A program made the position numbers and the translations under genes. From Brenneria corticis (GTDB taxonomy: Bacteria > Pseudomonadota > Gammaproteobacteria > Enterobacterales > Enterobacteriaceae), in the NCBI RefSeq assembly GCF_003115855.1, contig NZ_KZ819078.1, positions 124,001-188,000 of the forward strand: a DNA stretch of 64,000 bases, given 5' to 3'. The notes under the pieces were generated by a model. The model saw only the letters and a list, made by a program, of their open reading frames with translations, ran no database searches and was not told the DNA's origin. Below, piece after piece: positions 33,940 through 42,518 of the stretch (its first letter is position 1; every line of letters starts with the position of its first letter).

Positions 33940-35955
33940 ATGCTTTTGAAACATTTGCGTTATTTATTGATGATGGTCGGTATGCTGGTTATTACCGCCT
34001 GTTCACAGAGCGATCGCCCGGTATTTGTCGCGCCGGCGGAGCGCCTCCAGCCGGTTAAAGAGCAGGTATGGCCGGCTAATCATTTTATTGTGCTGGCTTA
34101 CCACGATGTCGAGGACGAGGGGGCGGACCAGCGTTTTATGTCGGTGCGCACCAGCGCGCTTAATGAGCAGTTTGTCTGGCTGCGGGAAAATGGCTATCAG
34201 CCGGTATCGGTCGACGATATTCTTCAGGCCCGCTCCGGCGGCAAGCCGCTGCCGGCCAAAGCGGTATTGCTCACTTTTGATGACGGCTACAGTAACTTTT
34301 ACTATCGGGTCTATCCCCTGCTGCAGGCTTATCGCTGGCCCGCCGTGCTGGCGCCGGTGGGCGAATGGCTGGACACCCCGGCCGATCGGCCGGTGAATTT
34401 CGGCGGACAGATGATGCCGCGCGAGCGTTTCCTGTTCTGGTGGCAGGTGCGTGAAATGGCGCAATCCGGGCTGGTGGAGATCGGGGCGCACACCTATGCG
34501 CACCATCACGGCGGCGTGGCGAATCCGCAGGGCAACCTGGAGCCGTATGCGGTGAACCGTCGCTATTACCCGGAGCGCAAGCAGTATGAAAGCGCGGCCG
34601 ACTATCTGCGGCGCGTGGACGACGATATCAAGCTTATCACCCGGCGAATTACCCAGGTGACCGGTAAAGCGCCCCGCGTGTGGGTCTGGCCTTATGGCGC
34701 CGCGGGGGGCGTCGCGCTGCAACAGATTAAGCAGTATGGTTATCAACTGGCCTTGACGTTGGGGGACGGGCTGGGTTCGACGCAGGAACTCTATAACGTC
34801 CCGCGCCTGCTGGTCGCCAACAATCCTGACATCAGGCAGTTTGCGCAGATGGTGGTTGATGAACGGGAACGGGAGATTATGCGGGTAGCGCATATCGATC
34901 TGGACTATGTCTACGATCCCGACCCGGCGCAGCAAAAGCGTAATCTGGATTCGCTGGTGCAGCGAGTCGCCGATATGGGTATCAATACGGTTTTCCTGCA
35001 GGCGTTTTCCGATGCGCAGGGGGACGGCAACGTGCAGTCCCTCTACTTCCCCAATCGCTGGCTGCCGGTCAGAGCCGACCTGTTTAATCACGTCTCCTGG
35101 CAACTCTCCACCCGCGCCAATGTGAAGGTCTACGCCTGGATGCCGGTGCTGGCCTTTGACTTTGGCGCCGATTCGCCGGCCAGGGTTGAAAAAATCGATC
35201 TGACCAGCGGCCGACTGCGGGTCGACGCCCGGCAGTACAAGCGGCTGTCGCCCTGGAACGCCGAGGCGCGGCAACGCATCATCGATATTTATGAGGATCT
35301 CGCCTCCCATGCGGCGTTTGCCGGCATACTGTTTCATGATGATGCCCTGCTGGCCGATGACGAAGACGCCGGACCCGATGCGCTGCGCGCCTACCAGGCG
35401 GCCGGGTTCCCTGACTCCATCGCCGCCATTCGCCAGGATCCGCAGCTGTTCTCCCGCTGGACGCGTTTTAAAAGCCTGGCGCTGATTGACTTTACCCAGA
35501 CGCTGGCGTCCCACGTGCGCGCTATCCGCGGACCGCAGATAAAAACGGCGCGCAATATCTATGCGTTGCCGATTCTGCAGCCGGAGAGTGAAGAGTGGTT
35601 CGCGCAGAATCTGGATGACTTTCTTGCCGCCTATGACTGGACCGCGCCGATGGCCATGCCGCTGATGGAAAACGTGCCGTTAAAAGAGAGCGACGCCTGG
35701 CTGGAAAAGCTGGTGCATACCGTCGCCCAGCGCCCCGGCGCGCTAGATAAAACGGTATTCGAACTCCAGGCCGTCGACTGGCGCACGCCGGATGAACGCT
35801 GGCTGAGCGCCGAACAGCTGGCCGAGTGGATGAAATGTTTACAGCTTAACGGCGCCCAGAGCTATGGCTATTACCCCGATAATTTCTTAACCGATCGGCC
35901 TGAGCTGAAGGTTATTCGCCCCGTATTTTCATCAGAGTGGTATCCGCTGCCATGA
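33940..35955 (+). CDS. pgaB: PgaB, PNAG N-deacetylase lipoprotein
   Basis: A 671-residue lipoprotein (V-I-T-A-C near residue 20). The N-terminal polysaccharide deacetylase domain carries A-Y-H-D-V and F-D-D-G-Y (metal and catalytic Asp), and H-T-Y-A-H-H-H. The C-terminal glycoside hydrolase-like domain contains F-H-D-D-A and binds or cuts PNAG. Two adjacent ATG codons exist (33937, 33940); the second has better spacing from GAAGGG. Its stop overlaps the pgaC start. Confidence 0.93.
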   Translation: MLLKHLRYLLMMVGMLVITACSQSDRPVFVAPAERLQPVKEQVWPANHFIVLAYHDVEDEGADQRFMSVRTSALNEQFVWLRENGYQPVSVDDILQARSGGKPLPAKAVLLTFDDGYSNFYYRVYPLLQAYRWPAVLAPVGEWLDTPADRPVNFGGQMMPRERFLFWWQVREMAQSGLVEIGAHTYAHHHGGVANPQGNLEPYAVNRRYYPERKQYESAADYLRRVDDDIKLITRRITQVTGKAPRVWVWPYGAAGGVALQQIKQYGYQLALTLGDGLGSTQELYNVPRLLVANNPDIRQFAQMVVDEREREIMRVAHIDLDYVYDPDPAQQKRNLDSLVQRVADMGINTVFLQAFSDAQGDGNVQSLYFPNRWLPVRADLFNHVSWQLSTRANVKVYAWMPVLAFDFGADSPARVEKIDLTSGRLRVDARQYKRLSPWNAEARQRIIDIYEDLASHAAFAGILFHDDALLADDEDAGPDALRAYQAAGFPDSIAAIRQDPQLFSRWTRFKSLALIDFTQTLASHVRAIRGPQIKTARNIYALPILQPESEEWFAQNLDDFLAAYDWTAPMAMPLMENVPLKESDAWLEKLVHTVAQRPGALDKTVFELQAVDWRTPDERWLSAEQLAEWMKCLQLNGAQSYGYYPDNFLTDRPELKVIRPVFSSEWYPLP

Positions 35956-37280
35956 GAGATCGTATTGTCGCTTTCTTTATATTGTGCCTGGTGCTCAGCA
36001 TTCCGGTCGGTATTTTGCTGACCTTCACCGGTGAAGTGATGCTGAACTTTATCTTTTTCTGGCCGCTGTTTATGTCGGGACTGTGGATATCCGGCGGCCT
36101 CTATTTCTGGTTTCACTACGAGCGCCACTGGCGGTGGGGGAAGGACGTTGTCCCGCCGGCGCTGAAAGGCGAACCGCTGGTTTCCATTCTGATCCCCTGT
36201 TACAACGAAGGACCGAATGCGCGTGAAACCATCGAAGCCGCGTTGTCGCAGCGTTATCAGAACATTGAGGTTATCGCCATTAACGACGGTTCCTCCGACG
36301 ATACGGCGGAGGTGCTTAACCAACTTTCGGGCGAGTACGCCAAGCTGCGCGTTATCCATCTGGCCAGTAATCAGGGCAAGGCCGTCGCGTTGCAGACGGG
36401 GGCCGCCGCGGCGAAGAGCGATTTGCTGGTCTGCATCGATGGCGATGCGCTGCTGGATCGCGATGCGGTGGCCTATCTGGCGGCGCCGTTGATTGATAAT
36501 CCCCGGGTGGGGGCGGTGACCGGCAACCCGCGCATCCGCACCCGCTCTACGCTGATCGGGCGTATTCAGGTCGGTGAGTTTTCCTCGATTATCGGGCTGA
36601 TCAAGCGCACGCAGCGTGTCTACGGCATGATTTTTACCGTGTCGGGCGTGGTGGCCGCATTTCGGCGCCGGGCGCTGGCGGATGTCGGCTACTGGAGCTC
36701 GGATATGATCACCGAAGATATCGACATCAGCTGGAAATTGCAGCTGCGCCACTGGTCGATATTTTTCGAGCCGCGCGCGCTATGCTGGATCCTGATGCCG
36801 GAGACGCTGAGCGGGTTGTGGAAACAGCGCTTACGCTGGGCGCAGGGCGGGGCCGAGGTGTTTTTAAAGAACCTGAGTAATGTGTGGTCCTGGCGCTACC
36901 GCCGTATCTGGGCGCTATTCTTCGAATACAGCATTTCGACGGTATGGGCCTTTACCTACGCCATCAGCATCGTGCTGTTTTTAATCGGGCAACTGGTTGA
37001 GCTGCCGGGAAACATCCAGGTGCAAAATCTGTTTCCGCCGGCCTTTACCGGTATCGTGCTGGCGGCGACCTGCCTGGTGCAATTTTTCGTTAGCCTGCTG
37101 ATTGAGCGGCGCTATGAGAAAAATATGGGCAGATCGCTTTTTTGGGTCATCTGGTATCCGATGGTTTACTGGATGTTAAGTCTATTTACCAGCCTGGTCA
37201 GCTTTCCGAAAGTAATGCTTAAGGCGCGCCGTCAGCGCGCCCGCTGGGAAAGTCCCGATCGCGGTATTGAAAAGGGGTAA
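35952..37280 (+). CDS. pgaC: PgaC, PNAG synthase (family 2 glycosyltransferase)
   Basis: A 442-residue inner-membrane glycosyltransferase. Two N-terminal helices precede the GT2 domain with L-I-P-C-Y-N-E-G, D-G-D-A-L-L, T-E-D-I-D-I-S and Q-R-L-R-W. Two to three more helices follow. It polymerises UDP-GlcNAc and extrudes the chain together with PgaD. In E. coli, cyclic di-GMP bound by PgaC and PgaD activates synthesis, which ties it to the yfiRNB genes nearby. Confidence 0.95.
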   Translation: MRDRIVAFFILCLVLSIPVGILLTFTGEVMLNFIFFWPLFMSGLWISGGLYFWFHYERHWRWGKDVVPPALKGEPLVSILIPCYNEGPNARETIEAALSQRYQNIEVIAINDGSSDDTAEVLNQLSGEYAKLRVIHLASNQGKAVALQTGAAAAKSDLLVCIDGDALLDRDAVAYLAAPLIDNPRVGAVTGNPRIRTRSTLIGRIQVGEFSSIIGLIKRTQRVYGMIFTVSGVVAAFRRRALADVGYWSSDMITEDIDISWKLQLRHWSIFFEPRALCWILMPETLSGLWKQRLRWAQGGAEVFLKNLSNVWSWRYRRIWALFFEYSISTVWAFTYAISIVLFLIGQLVELPGNIQVQNLFPPAFTGIVLAATCLVQFFVSLLIERRYEKNMGRSLFWVIWYPMVYWMLSLFTSLVSFPKVMLKARRQRARWESPDRGIEKG

Positions 37281-37283
37281 CCG

Positions 37284-37712
37284 ATGAATTCTCCGTTGAT
37301 TTTTACCGAGCAACGCCTGTTTCCGCGCGCGATCGACTTCTTGATGACGCTCTGCGGCTGGGGCGGATTTATTTGGCTGTTGGAGAAAGGCCTGCTGGCC
37401 GCGATACGGCAATCGCCATGGCAAGGATTCCACGCCAGGCTGTCGGAGCTAAACACCTTTTCTCTGTATCTTGCCATCGGCATTTTCAATGCATTGGTGT
37501 TAATCGGCTGGGCAAAATACAATCAGTATCGTTTTGCAACCGAACGGCGTCAACGCGTTGAGGATTTAAGTTCTGAAGAGGTGGCGCGAAGTTTTTCTAT
37601 TCATACTGACCAGATCGCTATGCTTAACCAAAACCGGGTACAGCACGTCTGGCATAGTGAGGACGGGAACGTCGTTCGCATTGAGGAAATTGGTGTGAAT
37701 CGCGGACAATAA
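37284..37712 (+). CDS. pgaD: PgaD, PNAG synthase accessory protein
   Basis: A 142-residue protein with two membrane helices (about residues 20-38 and 60-80) and a basic cytoplasmic tail, matching PgaD in size, topology and position. It stabilises PgaC and takes part in c-di-GMP binding. It starts 3 bases after pgaC and closes the operon, with a hairpin 13 bases after the stop. Confidence 0.88.
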   Translation: MNSPLIFTEQRLFPRAIDFLMTLCGWGGFIWLLEKGLLAAIRQSPWQGFHARLSELNTFSLYLAIGIFNALVLIGWAKYNQYRFATERRQRVEDLSSEEVARSFSIHTDQIAMLNQNRVQHVWHSEDGNVVRIEEIGVNRGQ

Positions 37713-37725
37713 TTGGCCATATAAC

Positions 37726-37757
37726 ACCCATTATTTTCGATAATGTAAATAATGGGT
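37726..37757. terminator. Hairpin after pgaD
   Basis: Perfect arms ACCCATTATTT / AAATAATGGGT with a ten-base loop lie 13 bases after pgaD. The arms are AT-rich, so it may work as a bidirectional terminator between pgaABCD and the convergent yfiRNB operon. The rest of the 239-base gap is AT-rich without a gene. Confidence 0.6.
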
Positions 37758-37951
37758 ATTATTGAATGTCATAATTATGTTGGTGAAATATATTTTATTT
37801 GTGAATGCCATAAGGTGGTTATAAATAGCGGCAAGATATGCTGCCGATAATAAACGGCGGTGATTATTATAAGGCGTTTAATTCCCGTTTAATATTGTGA
37901 ATGGCCTACAGTTATTGTGGGTAAATAGAAGGAATGAAATACTGCGTGTTA

Positions 37952-38440
37952 TTAAGGTGTAGTGATAATAATCGAGGCCCGGCGATTTTCCGCGCGCCCT
38001 CGCAACGTATTATTGCTGGCAACGGGGCACTTTTCACCTAATCCCAGAATAGTCAGGTTACTGCGCGGTATATTTCCGCTTTGTGCATAATAGTTCGCAA
38101 CCGCATTTGCACGTCTGAGCGACAATGAGCGGTTGTAGTCGCTATCGCCATTGCTATCGGTATGTCCGTCCACTCTGGCGTGCTGTAGTCCTACTGAAGA
38201 TAGCGCCGAGGCGATATGTTTAATCGCCGCTTTACTTTTAGGCGTCAGCGTCGCTTTATTATGCCTAAATAAAATTTTGTCCCGGGGAGCCAGGGTCCAG
38301 CCATCTGATGTATTTTTAAATCCTTGCGATTGTAATACGGAAACCTGTTCGGGGGTGAAGGGATCGGGCGGCGCTGATTGACATCCTGTTATCCCGAAAA
38401 TTGTTATCACTGACAGCATGGCCATAAGGTCTACTTTCAT
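37952..38440 (-). CDS. yfiB: YfiB-like OmpA-domain lipoprotein
   Basis: A 162-residue lipoprotein (G-I-T-G-C, Cys20) with an OmpA peptidoglycan-binding domain showing V-D-G-H-T-D-S-N-G and N-x-x-L-S-L-R-R-A. In the Yfi/Tpb system YfiB, at the outer membrane, sequesters the periplasmic inhibitor YfiR and so activates the cyclase YfiN. It is the third gene of yfiR-yfiN-yfiB, 21 bases after yfiN. Confidence 0.9.
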   Translation of the reverse strand: MKVDLMAMLSVITIFGITGCQSAPPDPFTPEQVSVLQSQGFKNTSDGWTLAPRDKILFRHNKATLTPKSKAAIKHIASALSSVGLQHARVDGHTDSNGDSDYNRSLSLRRANAVANYYAQSGNIPRSNLTILGLGEKCPVASNNTLRGRAENRRASIIITTP

Positions 38441-38461
38441 AGAATCTCCCGTTTTTATGTT

Positions 38462-39709
38462 TTATATAGTCGTAGTGTTATGATGATTTTGTTTGTCCAG
38501 ATACATGTTTTTATCTGCTTGTTCCATTAATGACTTCAGGGTTGAATTCTCATCGGCAATTGCCACGCCGATGCTTAGCGTCATTATAATATTAATTCCG
38601 CCGGGCAGACAGATCGGTTCGTTGATTTTTTTATGTATTCTTTTTATAACGGCATTGATATTATTCATATCCTGCGTGTGGGAAAAAAGAATCAGCGCGA
38701 ATTCATCGCCGCCCAAGCGTGCGGGGAGTGATGTTTTACCAACGCAGTGCAGCAGGCGTTTGGCTATGATGGTTAAAACCTCATCCCCGACCGTGTGCCC
38801 ATAGGTGTCGTTAATGTCTTTAAAGCGGTTGCCGTCCATGAAGAGCAAGGCGATGTGTGATTTTTTTTCTTCATCGCCGAGCAGTTCTTCCAATGCGCTG
38901 CAAAATGCGGCTCTGTTGGCTAATCCGGTCAGCGAGTCGCGCAGCGAGCGTTGCAGCAGCGAGTCGTTTTCTTGCAGTATCTGGTTTTGCCAATGTTCAA
39001 TTTCATCAATCAGGCTGTTGAAGTCTTGAGCTAAAAGATCTATCTCGGTGATTTTTCCTGCCGGTATTCGCCGGGAAAAATTACGGTTTTCCCTAATGTC
39101 ATGTACCACGTCGGTAATATTTTGCAGCGCGAAAATCAGCCCGCGATGCAAGCGCCGGGAAACAAGAATAGACAGGAGCGATGCTAAAATCACACACAGG
39201 GTCAGCGTCACTAATGAGAAATAAACAAATTGTTTAACCGTTGCATCCGCGCCTGAAATTTCAATTTCGCCAACCAGTTCTCCCCGATGGAAAATAGGCT
39301 GGATAACCGAATGGGGAAATAACCAGCGCATGATAACTTTATCAGTGTGATCCATTGAAATATTATCGACGGCACGCCACTCAGTTAGTTTTTTCCCTTT
39401 GGAGTCAGTCACGATTGCAACATTGAATTGACCTTGTTGACCAAGATTTTTCAATATTTCTTTCGTTGCGACCTCATCCTGAAATACCACCGCGGCTTCC
39501 ACGCTCTGGCTAAGAGTATAAGCCAATAGCTGAAGGTTTTTTTCCGCGTAGTGTTTAAACGAAATCAGCGAGGCTGTGGTGATCAACATCCATGATACCG
39601 TCATGGTAATAATCAAACTTATGGTGCTAATTCGGGTCAGTGCGGACCTGAAGGTTATTTTTCTTGTTATATGGGTAGCAAAAGTTCCTTGCTTATTCAT
39701 GATATTCAT
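38462..39709 (-). CDS. yfiN: YfiN-like diguanylate cyclase
   Basis: A 415-residue inner-membrane protein with two membrane helices (about residues 27-50 and 163-185) flanking a periplasmic CHASE8-type sensor, then HAMP and a GGDEF domain. The active site G-G-D-E-F is intact, so it should make c-di-GMP. The inhibitory R-x-x-D I-site expected just upstream reads G-K-T-S, so feedback inhibition is probably absent. It overlaps the end of yfiR by 17 bases. By analogy YfiR in the periplasm represses it. The likely local output is PNAG synthesis. Confidence 0.9.
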   Translation of the reverse strand: MNIMNKQGTFATHITRKITFRSALTRISTISLIITMTVSWMLITTASLISFKHYAEKNLQLLAYTLSQSVEAAVVFQDEVATKEILKNLGQQGQFNVAIVTDSKGKKLTEWRAVDNISMDHTDKVIMRWLFPHSVIQPIFHRGELVGEIEISGADATVKQFVYFSLVTLTLCVILASLLSILVSRRLHRGLIFALQNITDVVHDIRENRNFSRRIPAGKITEIDLLAQDFNSLIDEIEHWQNQILQENDSLLQRSLRDSLTGLANRAAFCSALEELLGDEEKKSHIALLFMDGNRFKDINDTYGHTVGDEVLTIIAKRLLHCVGKTSLPARLGGDEFALILFSHTQDMNNINAVIKRIHKKINEPICLPGGINIIMTLSIGVAIADENSTLKSLMEQADKNMYLDKQNHHNTTTI

Positions 39710-40238
39710 TCTGTGGGCGTGCGAGAATTAAAACCTCAGGGTTAACCCTGATGCCGGTTCGGGTCAGAGAATCTAAATTAACGGAAAAATTCACCTTTTT
39801 ATTGGAGAATATCAGACAAAATGCACTGCCATAGATACACTCCAGGTTTTGTTCGGCAATAGTCAATAATGGATGATCAGGAAATTCGTTGGCTATTGTT
39901 ACCTGTGCTGAAACAGGCTCCTGTCCAAAATATACCGCATCGCATCGTGAGGGGGAAAATTCATGAATGTTTTTTATTATCACGGAATTAAAGACCGGAT
40001 TCTTTGGCGTATACGCCGTCAGGGCGGATAAAAAATAGGCGGAGGAGAATACACAAAGTGTAGGGGTTTTATTTTGCTCAGGCCAGTACGAATAACTGAT
40101 AATACCGGCCACGGTTTGATAAACCTGGTCGGCCGGCACCAGCGACATTTCATCTCTTAGTCTGGACGGCTCTGTTTTAGCGGAAACTATCGCGGTAGAA
40201 AGTAAAAACAGGGCGAATACAGGCCACCTTTTCACCAT
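39693..40238 (-). CDS. yfiR: YfiR-like periplasmic inhibitor
   Basis: A 181-residue exported protein (signal to about residue 20) of the YfiR/DUF4154 family. Four cysteines (62, 99, 134, 141) match the two disulfides of the Pseudomonas protein, with the last pair seven residues apart as there. It should bind the YfiN periplasmic domain and block cyclase activity unless titrated by YfiB or misfolded by reduction. It is the first gene of the operon. Confidence 0.88.
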   Translation of the reverse strand: MVKRWPVFALFLLSTAIVSAKTEPSRLRDEMSLVPADQVYQTVAGIISYSYWPEQNKTPTLCVFSSAYFLSALTAYTPKNPVFNSVIIKNIHEFSPSRCDAVYFGQEPVSAQVTIANEFPDHPLLTIAEQNLECIYGSAFCLIFSNKKVNFSVNLDSLTRTGIRVNPEVLILARPQNEYHE

Positions 40239-40346
40239 ATCCTAATCCAACCCTAACGGGAAAAATATTAGTTCAAACATAATGCAATATATTTAATCTT
40301 TAGTATGGTATCCAGTGGTTTTTCAGGTTTGTTCCAGGATGGTTGA

Positions 40347-40397
40347 AAAAAACGCTTACCGTTTCCCGTTTTCGGCGGCGGTCAAAAAACGCTAACC
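40347..40397 (+). repeat. Two direct repeats upstream of a membrane protein gene
   Basis: AAAAAACGCTTACC (40347-40360) and AAAAAACGCTAACC (40384-40397) differ at one base and start 37 bases apart, 51-101 bases upstream of the next gene. They could be tandem binding sites for one regulator. The 209-base divergent gap holds no other feature I can name. Confidence 0.5.
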
Positions 40398-40447
40398 TCT
40401 GGTGCGGATCGCGACTTGCATAAATATAAATGTAGGAGATGCCGTAT

Positions 40448-41221
40448 TTGGACATATTCGCCATCAAATTGGCCGTCACACCGGTTCTGATGCTGATTGT
40501 TTCGCTGGCCGTCAGGAAGTGGGGCGGTTTCGTCGGCGGCATGCTTTCCGGTATGCCGCTGACCTCCGGGCCGGTCGCCCTCTTTCTGGCTATCGAGCAG
40601 GGGCCGCAGTTCGCCGCTCAGGCGGCATCCGGCGCGCTGTCCGGGCTGAGCGCGGTATTGCTCACCTACCTTTTCTACCTTGTCGCCACCCGCGCGCTGG
40701 CGATTCCGGCGGCGTGCGTCTGTTCGGTGGCGCTCTTCGGCCTTATCTCCTGGCTGTTGCTATACGCCGGCGCGCCGCAGGGAGTGATTGTCATCAGCCT
40801 GGTGGCGATAGCTATTATTCTGCGCTTAACTCCCGCCGGGGAAAAAGAGACCAGGGAAACGGCGATCCCGTTCTGGGATATTCCGTTGCGGATGCTGACG
40901 GCGACCGCGATGCTGTTCGCCATTACCGGTTCGGCGCAGATATTGGGGCCGCAGGTAAGCGGCGTTCTCTCTCCCGTACCGGTCATCGCCTGGCCGCTGA
41001 CGGTATTTGCCCATACGCAAAGGGGCAGAGGGGAAATGGCCGCGGTGGTGCGCGGTAACGCCGTCAGCGCCATCGGGGTCATCATCTTCTATCTGACGGT
41101 CAGGGAGCTGATACTCAGTGCCGGACTGTTAACCACCTTTGTCGCGGCTTTCGCGGCTTCCGTGCTGGTGACGTCCCTGCTGGCGGAGGTTATGCGTCGT
41201 ACCGCCAGGGCGGTTGTGTAG
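40448..41221 (+). CDS. Multi-spanning membrane protein of unknown function
   Basis: A 257-residue very hydrophobic protein with about seven to eight membrane helices and duplicated features: a G-G-F-V-G-G-M-L-S-G-M-P-L-T-S-G-P motif in the first half and P-V-P-V-I-A-W-P-L in the second. I do not recognise a characterised family; it somewhat resembles GlpM-like small transport proteins in duplicate. A TTG start at 40448 is preferred because AGGAG lies eight bases ahead; the ATG at 40439 directly abuts that sequence. It stands alone, divergent from yfiR. Confidence 0.65.
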   Translation: MDIFAIKLAVTPVLMLIVSLAVRKWGGFVGGMLSGMPLTSGPVALFLAIEQGPQFAAQAASGALSGLSAVLLTYLFYLVATRALAIPAACVCSVALFGLISWLLLYAGAPQGVIVISLVAIAIILRLTPAGEKETRETAIPFWDIPLRMLTATAMLFAITGSAQILGPQVSGVLSPVPVIAWPLTVFAHTQRGRGEMAAVVRGNAVSAIGVIIFYLTVRELILSAGLLTTFVAAFAASVLVTSLLAEVMRRTARAVV

Positions 41222-41329
41222 ATTGCCGCAATCGGCGATATCGCAAGTTATGACAACGATACCTGGTCAAAGGCATGTTATTAAATCGCGGTTAAAGACA
41301 ACGAACTGATAAGTAGAGACAATTATTGT

Positions 41330-42253
41330 ATGCCTAATCGCTGGAAGTCTTTTTTACCCCATGTCCATCCCAGGAATTGGTTATTGTGGTTTGGCCTGGG
41401 GGTGCTGTTTCTCCTGGTTCAGTTGCCTTATCCCATGCTGGTTAAGCTTGGCGGCTGGTTAGGCCGCCGCTCGATGCGTTTTTTAGCAAGACGGGTGGCG
41501 ATAGCCAGACGCAACCTGGAGCTGAGCTTTCCCGACGCCGACGCGCGGCAGATCGACGCCAGAGTCACCGACAACTTCTCCTCCCTCGGCATCGGCCTGA
41601 TGGAGACGGGCATGGCGTGGTTTTGGCCCGACAGACGAATAAAAAAGTGGATCGAGGTAACCGGGCTGGAGCATTTGCGGGCGGCGGAGGAGAAACAGCG
41701 CGGGGTTATCGTTATCGGCGTGCATTTTATGACGCTGGAACTGCATTTCCGCATGCTGGGGCACTGCCGGCCGATGACCGTGATGTATCGGCCGCATAAC
41801 AGCGACGTGATGGAGCTGGTGCAGAAATGGGGGCGCTCAAGGTCGGGCAATAAGCTGGTCAGTCGCAAAAAGCTGATCGGTATGGTGCACACCTTGAAAC
41901 GCGGCGGCGTCGTGTGGTTCGCCCCCGATCAGGACTACGGCCCCAAAGGCAGCGTATTCGCGCCGTTCTTTGGCGTGCAGCGCACGGCCACTTCCAACGG
42001 CACCTTTATCATCGCCAGACTGGCCAGGCCGGAACTGGTTACCGCGGTGGTGATCCGTAAACCCGGCGCCCAGGGGTACCGGCTGAGCATATCCCCCGGA
42101 CTGCAAGATTATCCCTACGACGACGGTCTGGCGGCCGCGCGCTATATCAACCGGGCTATCGAAGACGAAATCGCCAAGGCCCCCGAGCAGTATCTTTGGC
42201 TGCATCGGCGTTTTAAAACGCGCCCGGCGGGCGAACCGTCTCTGTATGATTAG
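41330..42253 (+). CDS. Lipid A late acyltransferase (LpxL/LpxP family)
   Basis: A 307-residue inner-membrane enzyme with one N-terminal helix (about residues 17-38) and the H-x4-E catalytic motif H-F-M-T-L-E, followed by Y-R-P-H-N and A-P-D-Q-D-Y-G. These fit the LpxL/LpxP group that adds a laurate or palmitoleate to Kdo2-lipid IVA. LpxM is less likely by these motifs. Choosing between LpxL and LpxP needs genome context. It stands alone between the membrane protein and ndvB genes. Confidence 0.88.
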   Translation: MPNRWKSFLPHVHPRNWLLWFGLGVLFLLVQLPYPMLVKLGGWLGRRSMRFLARRVAIARRNLELSFPDADARQIDARVTDNFSSLGIGLMETGMAWFWPDRRIKKWIEVTGLEHLRAAEEKQRGVIVIGVHFMTLELHFRMLGHCRPMTVMYRPHNSDVMELVQKWGRSRSGNKLVSRKKLIGMVHTLKRGGVVWFAPDQDYGPKGSVFAPFFGVQRTATSNGTFIIARLARPELVTAVVIRKPGAQGYRLSISPGLQDYPYDDGLAAARYINRAIEDEIAKAPEQYLWLHRRFKTRPAGEPSLYD

Positions 42254-42518
42254 CGGCGCGCGGCGCCGGCCGCGCAACGATATTTAATGGTTCGCCGTTT
42301 TATCGACTATACTCAGCTTTCTTTCTCTGCCTTTCTTCATCAAATCATCGCCGCTGCCGTCAGCCGATGACGAATTTCCCATATTATAAGCCTGTCATCA
42401 CGCCTTCCGGGACGGGCTTTACATGCCGACATGCCTGCGCCAATAGGGTCTGCCAGCTTCTGGATGTTACCTTCAATAGCGCCTGCGCGGGTTTTCGCGT
42501 TCAGGCTACAAGGCGATT

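Noticed and set aside
34003..35514. 503-codon minus-strand open frame within pgaB
   Set aside because: Same reasoning: no recognisable motif, and it lies wholly within a conserved lipoprotein deacetylase gene.
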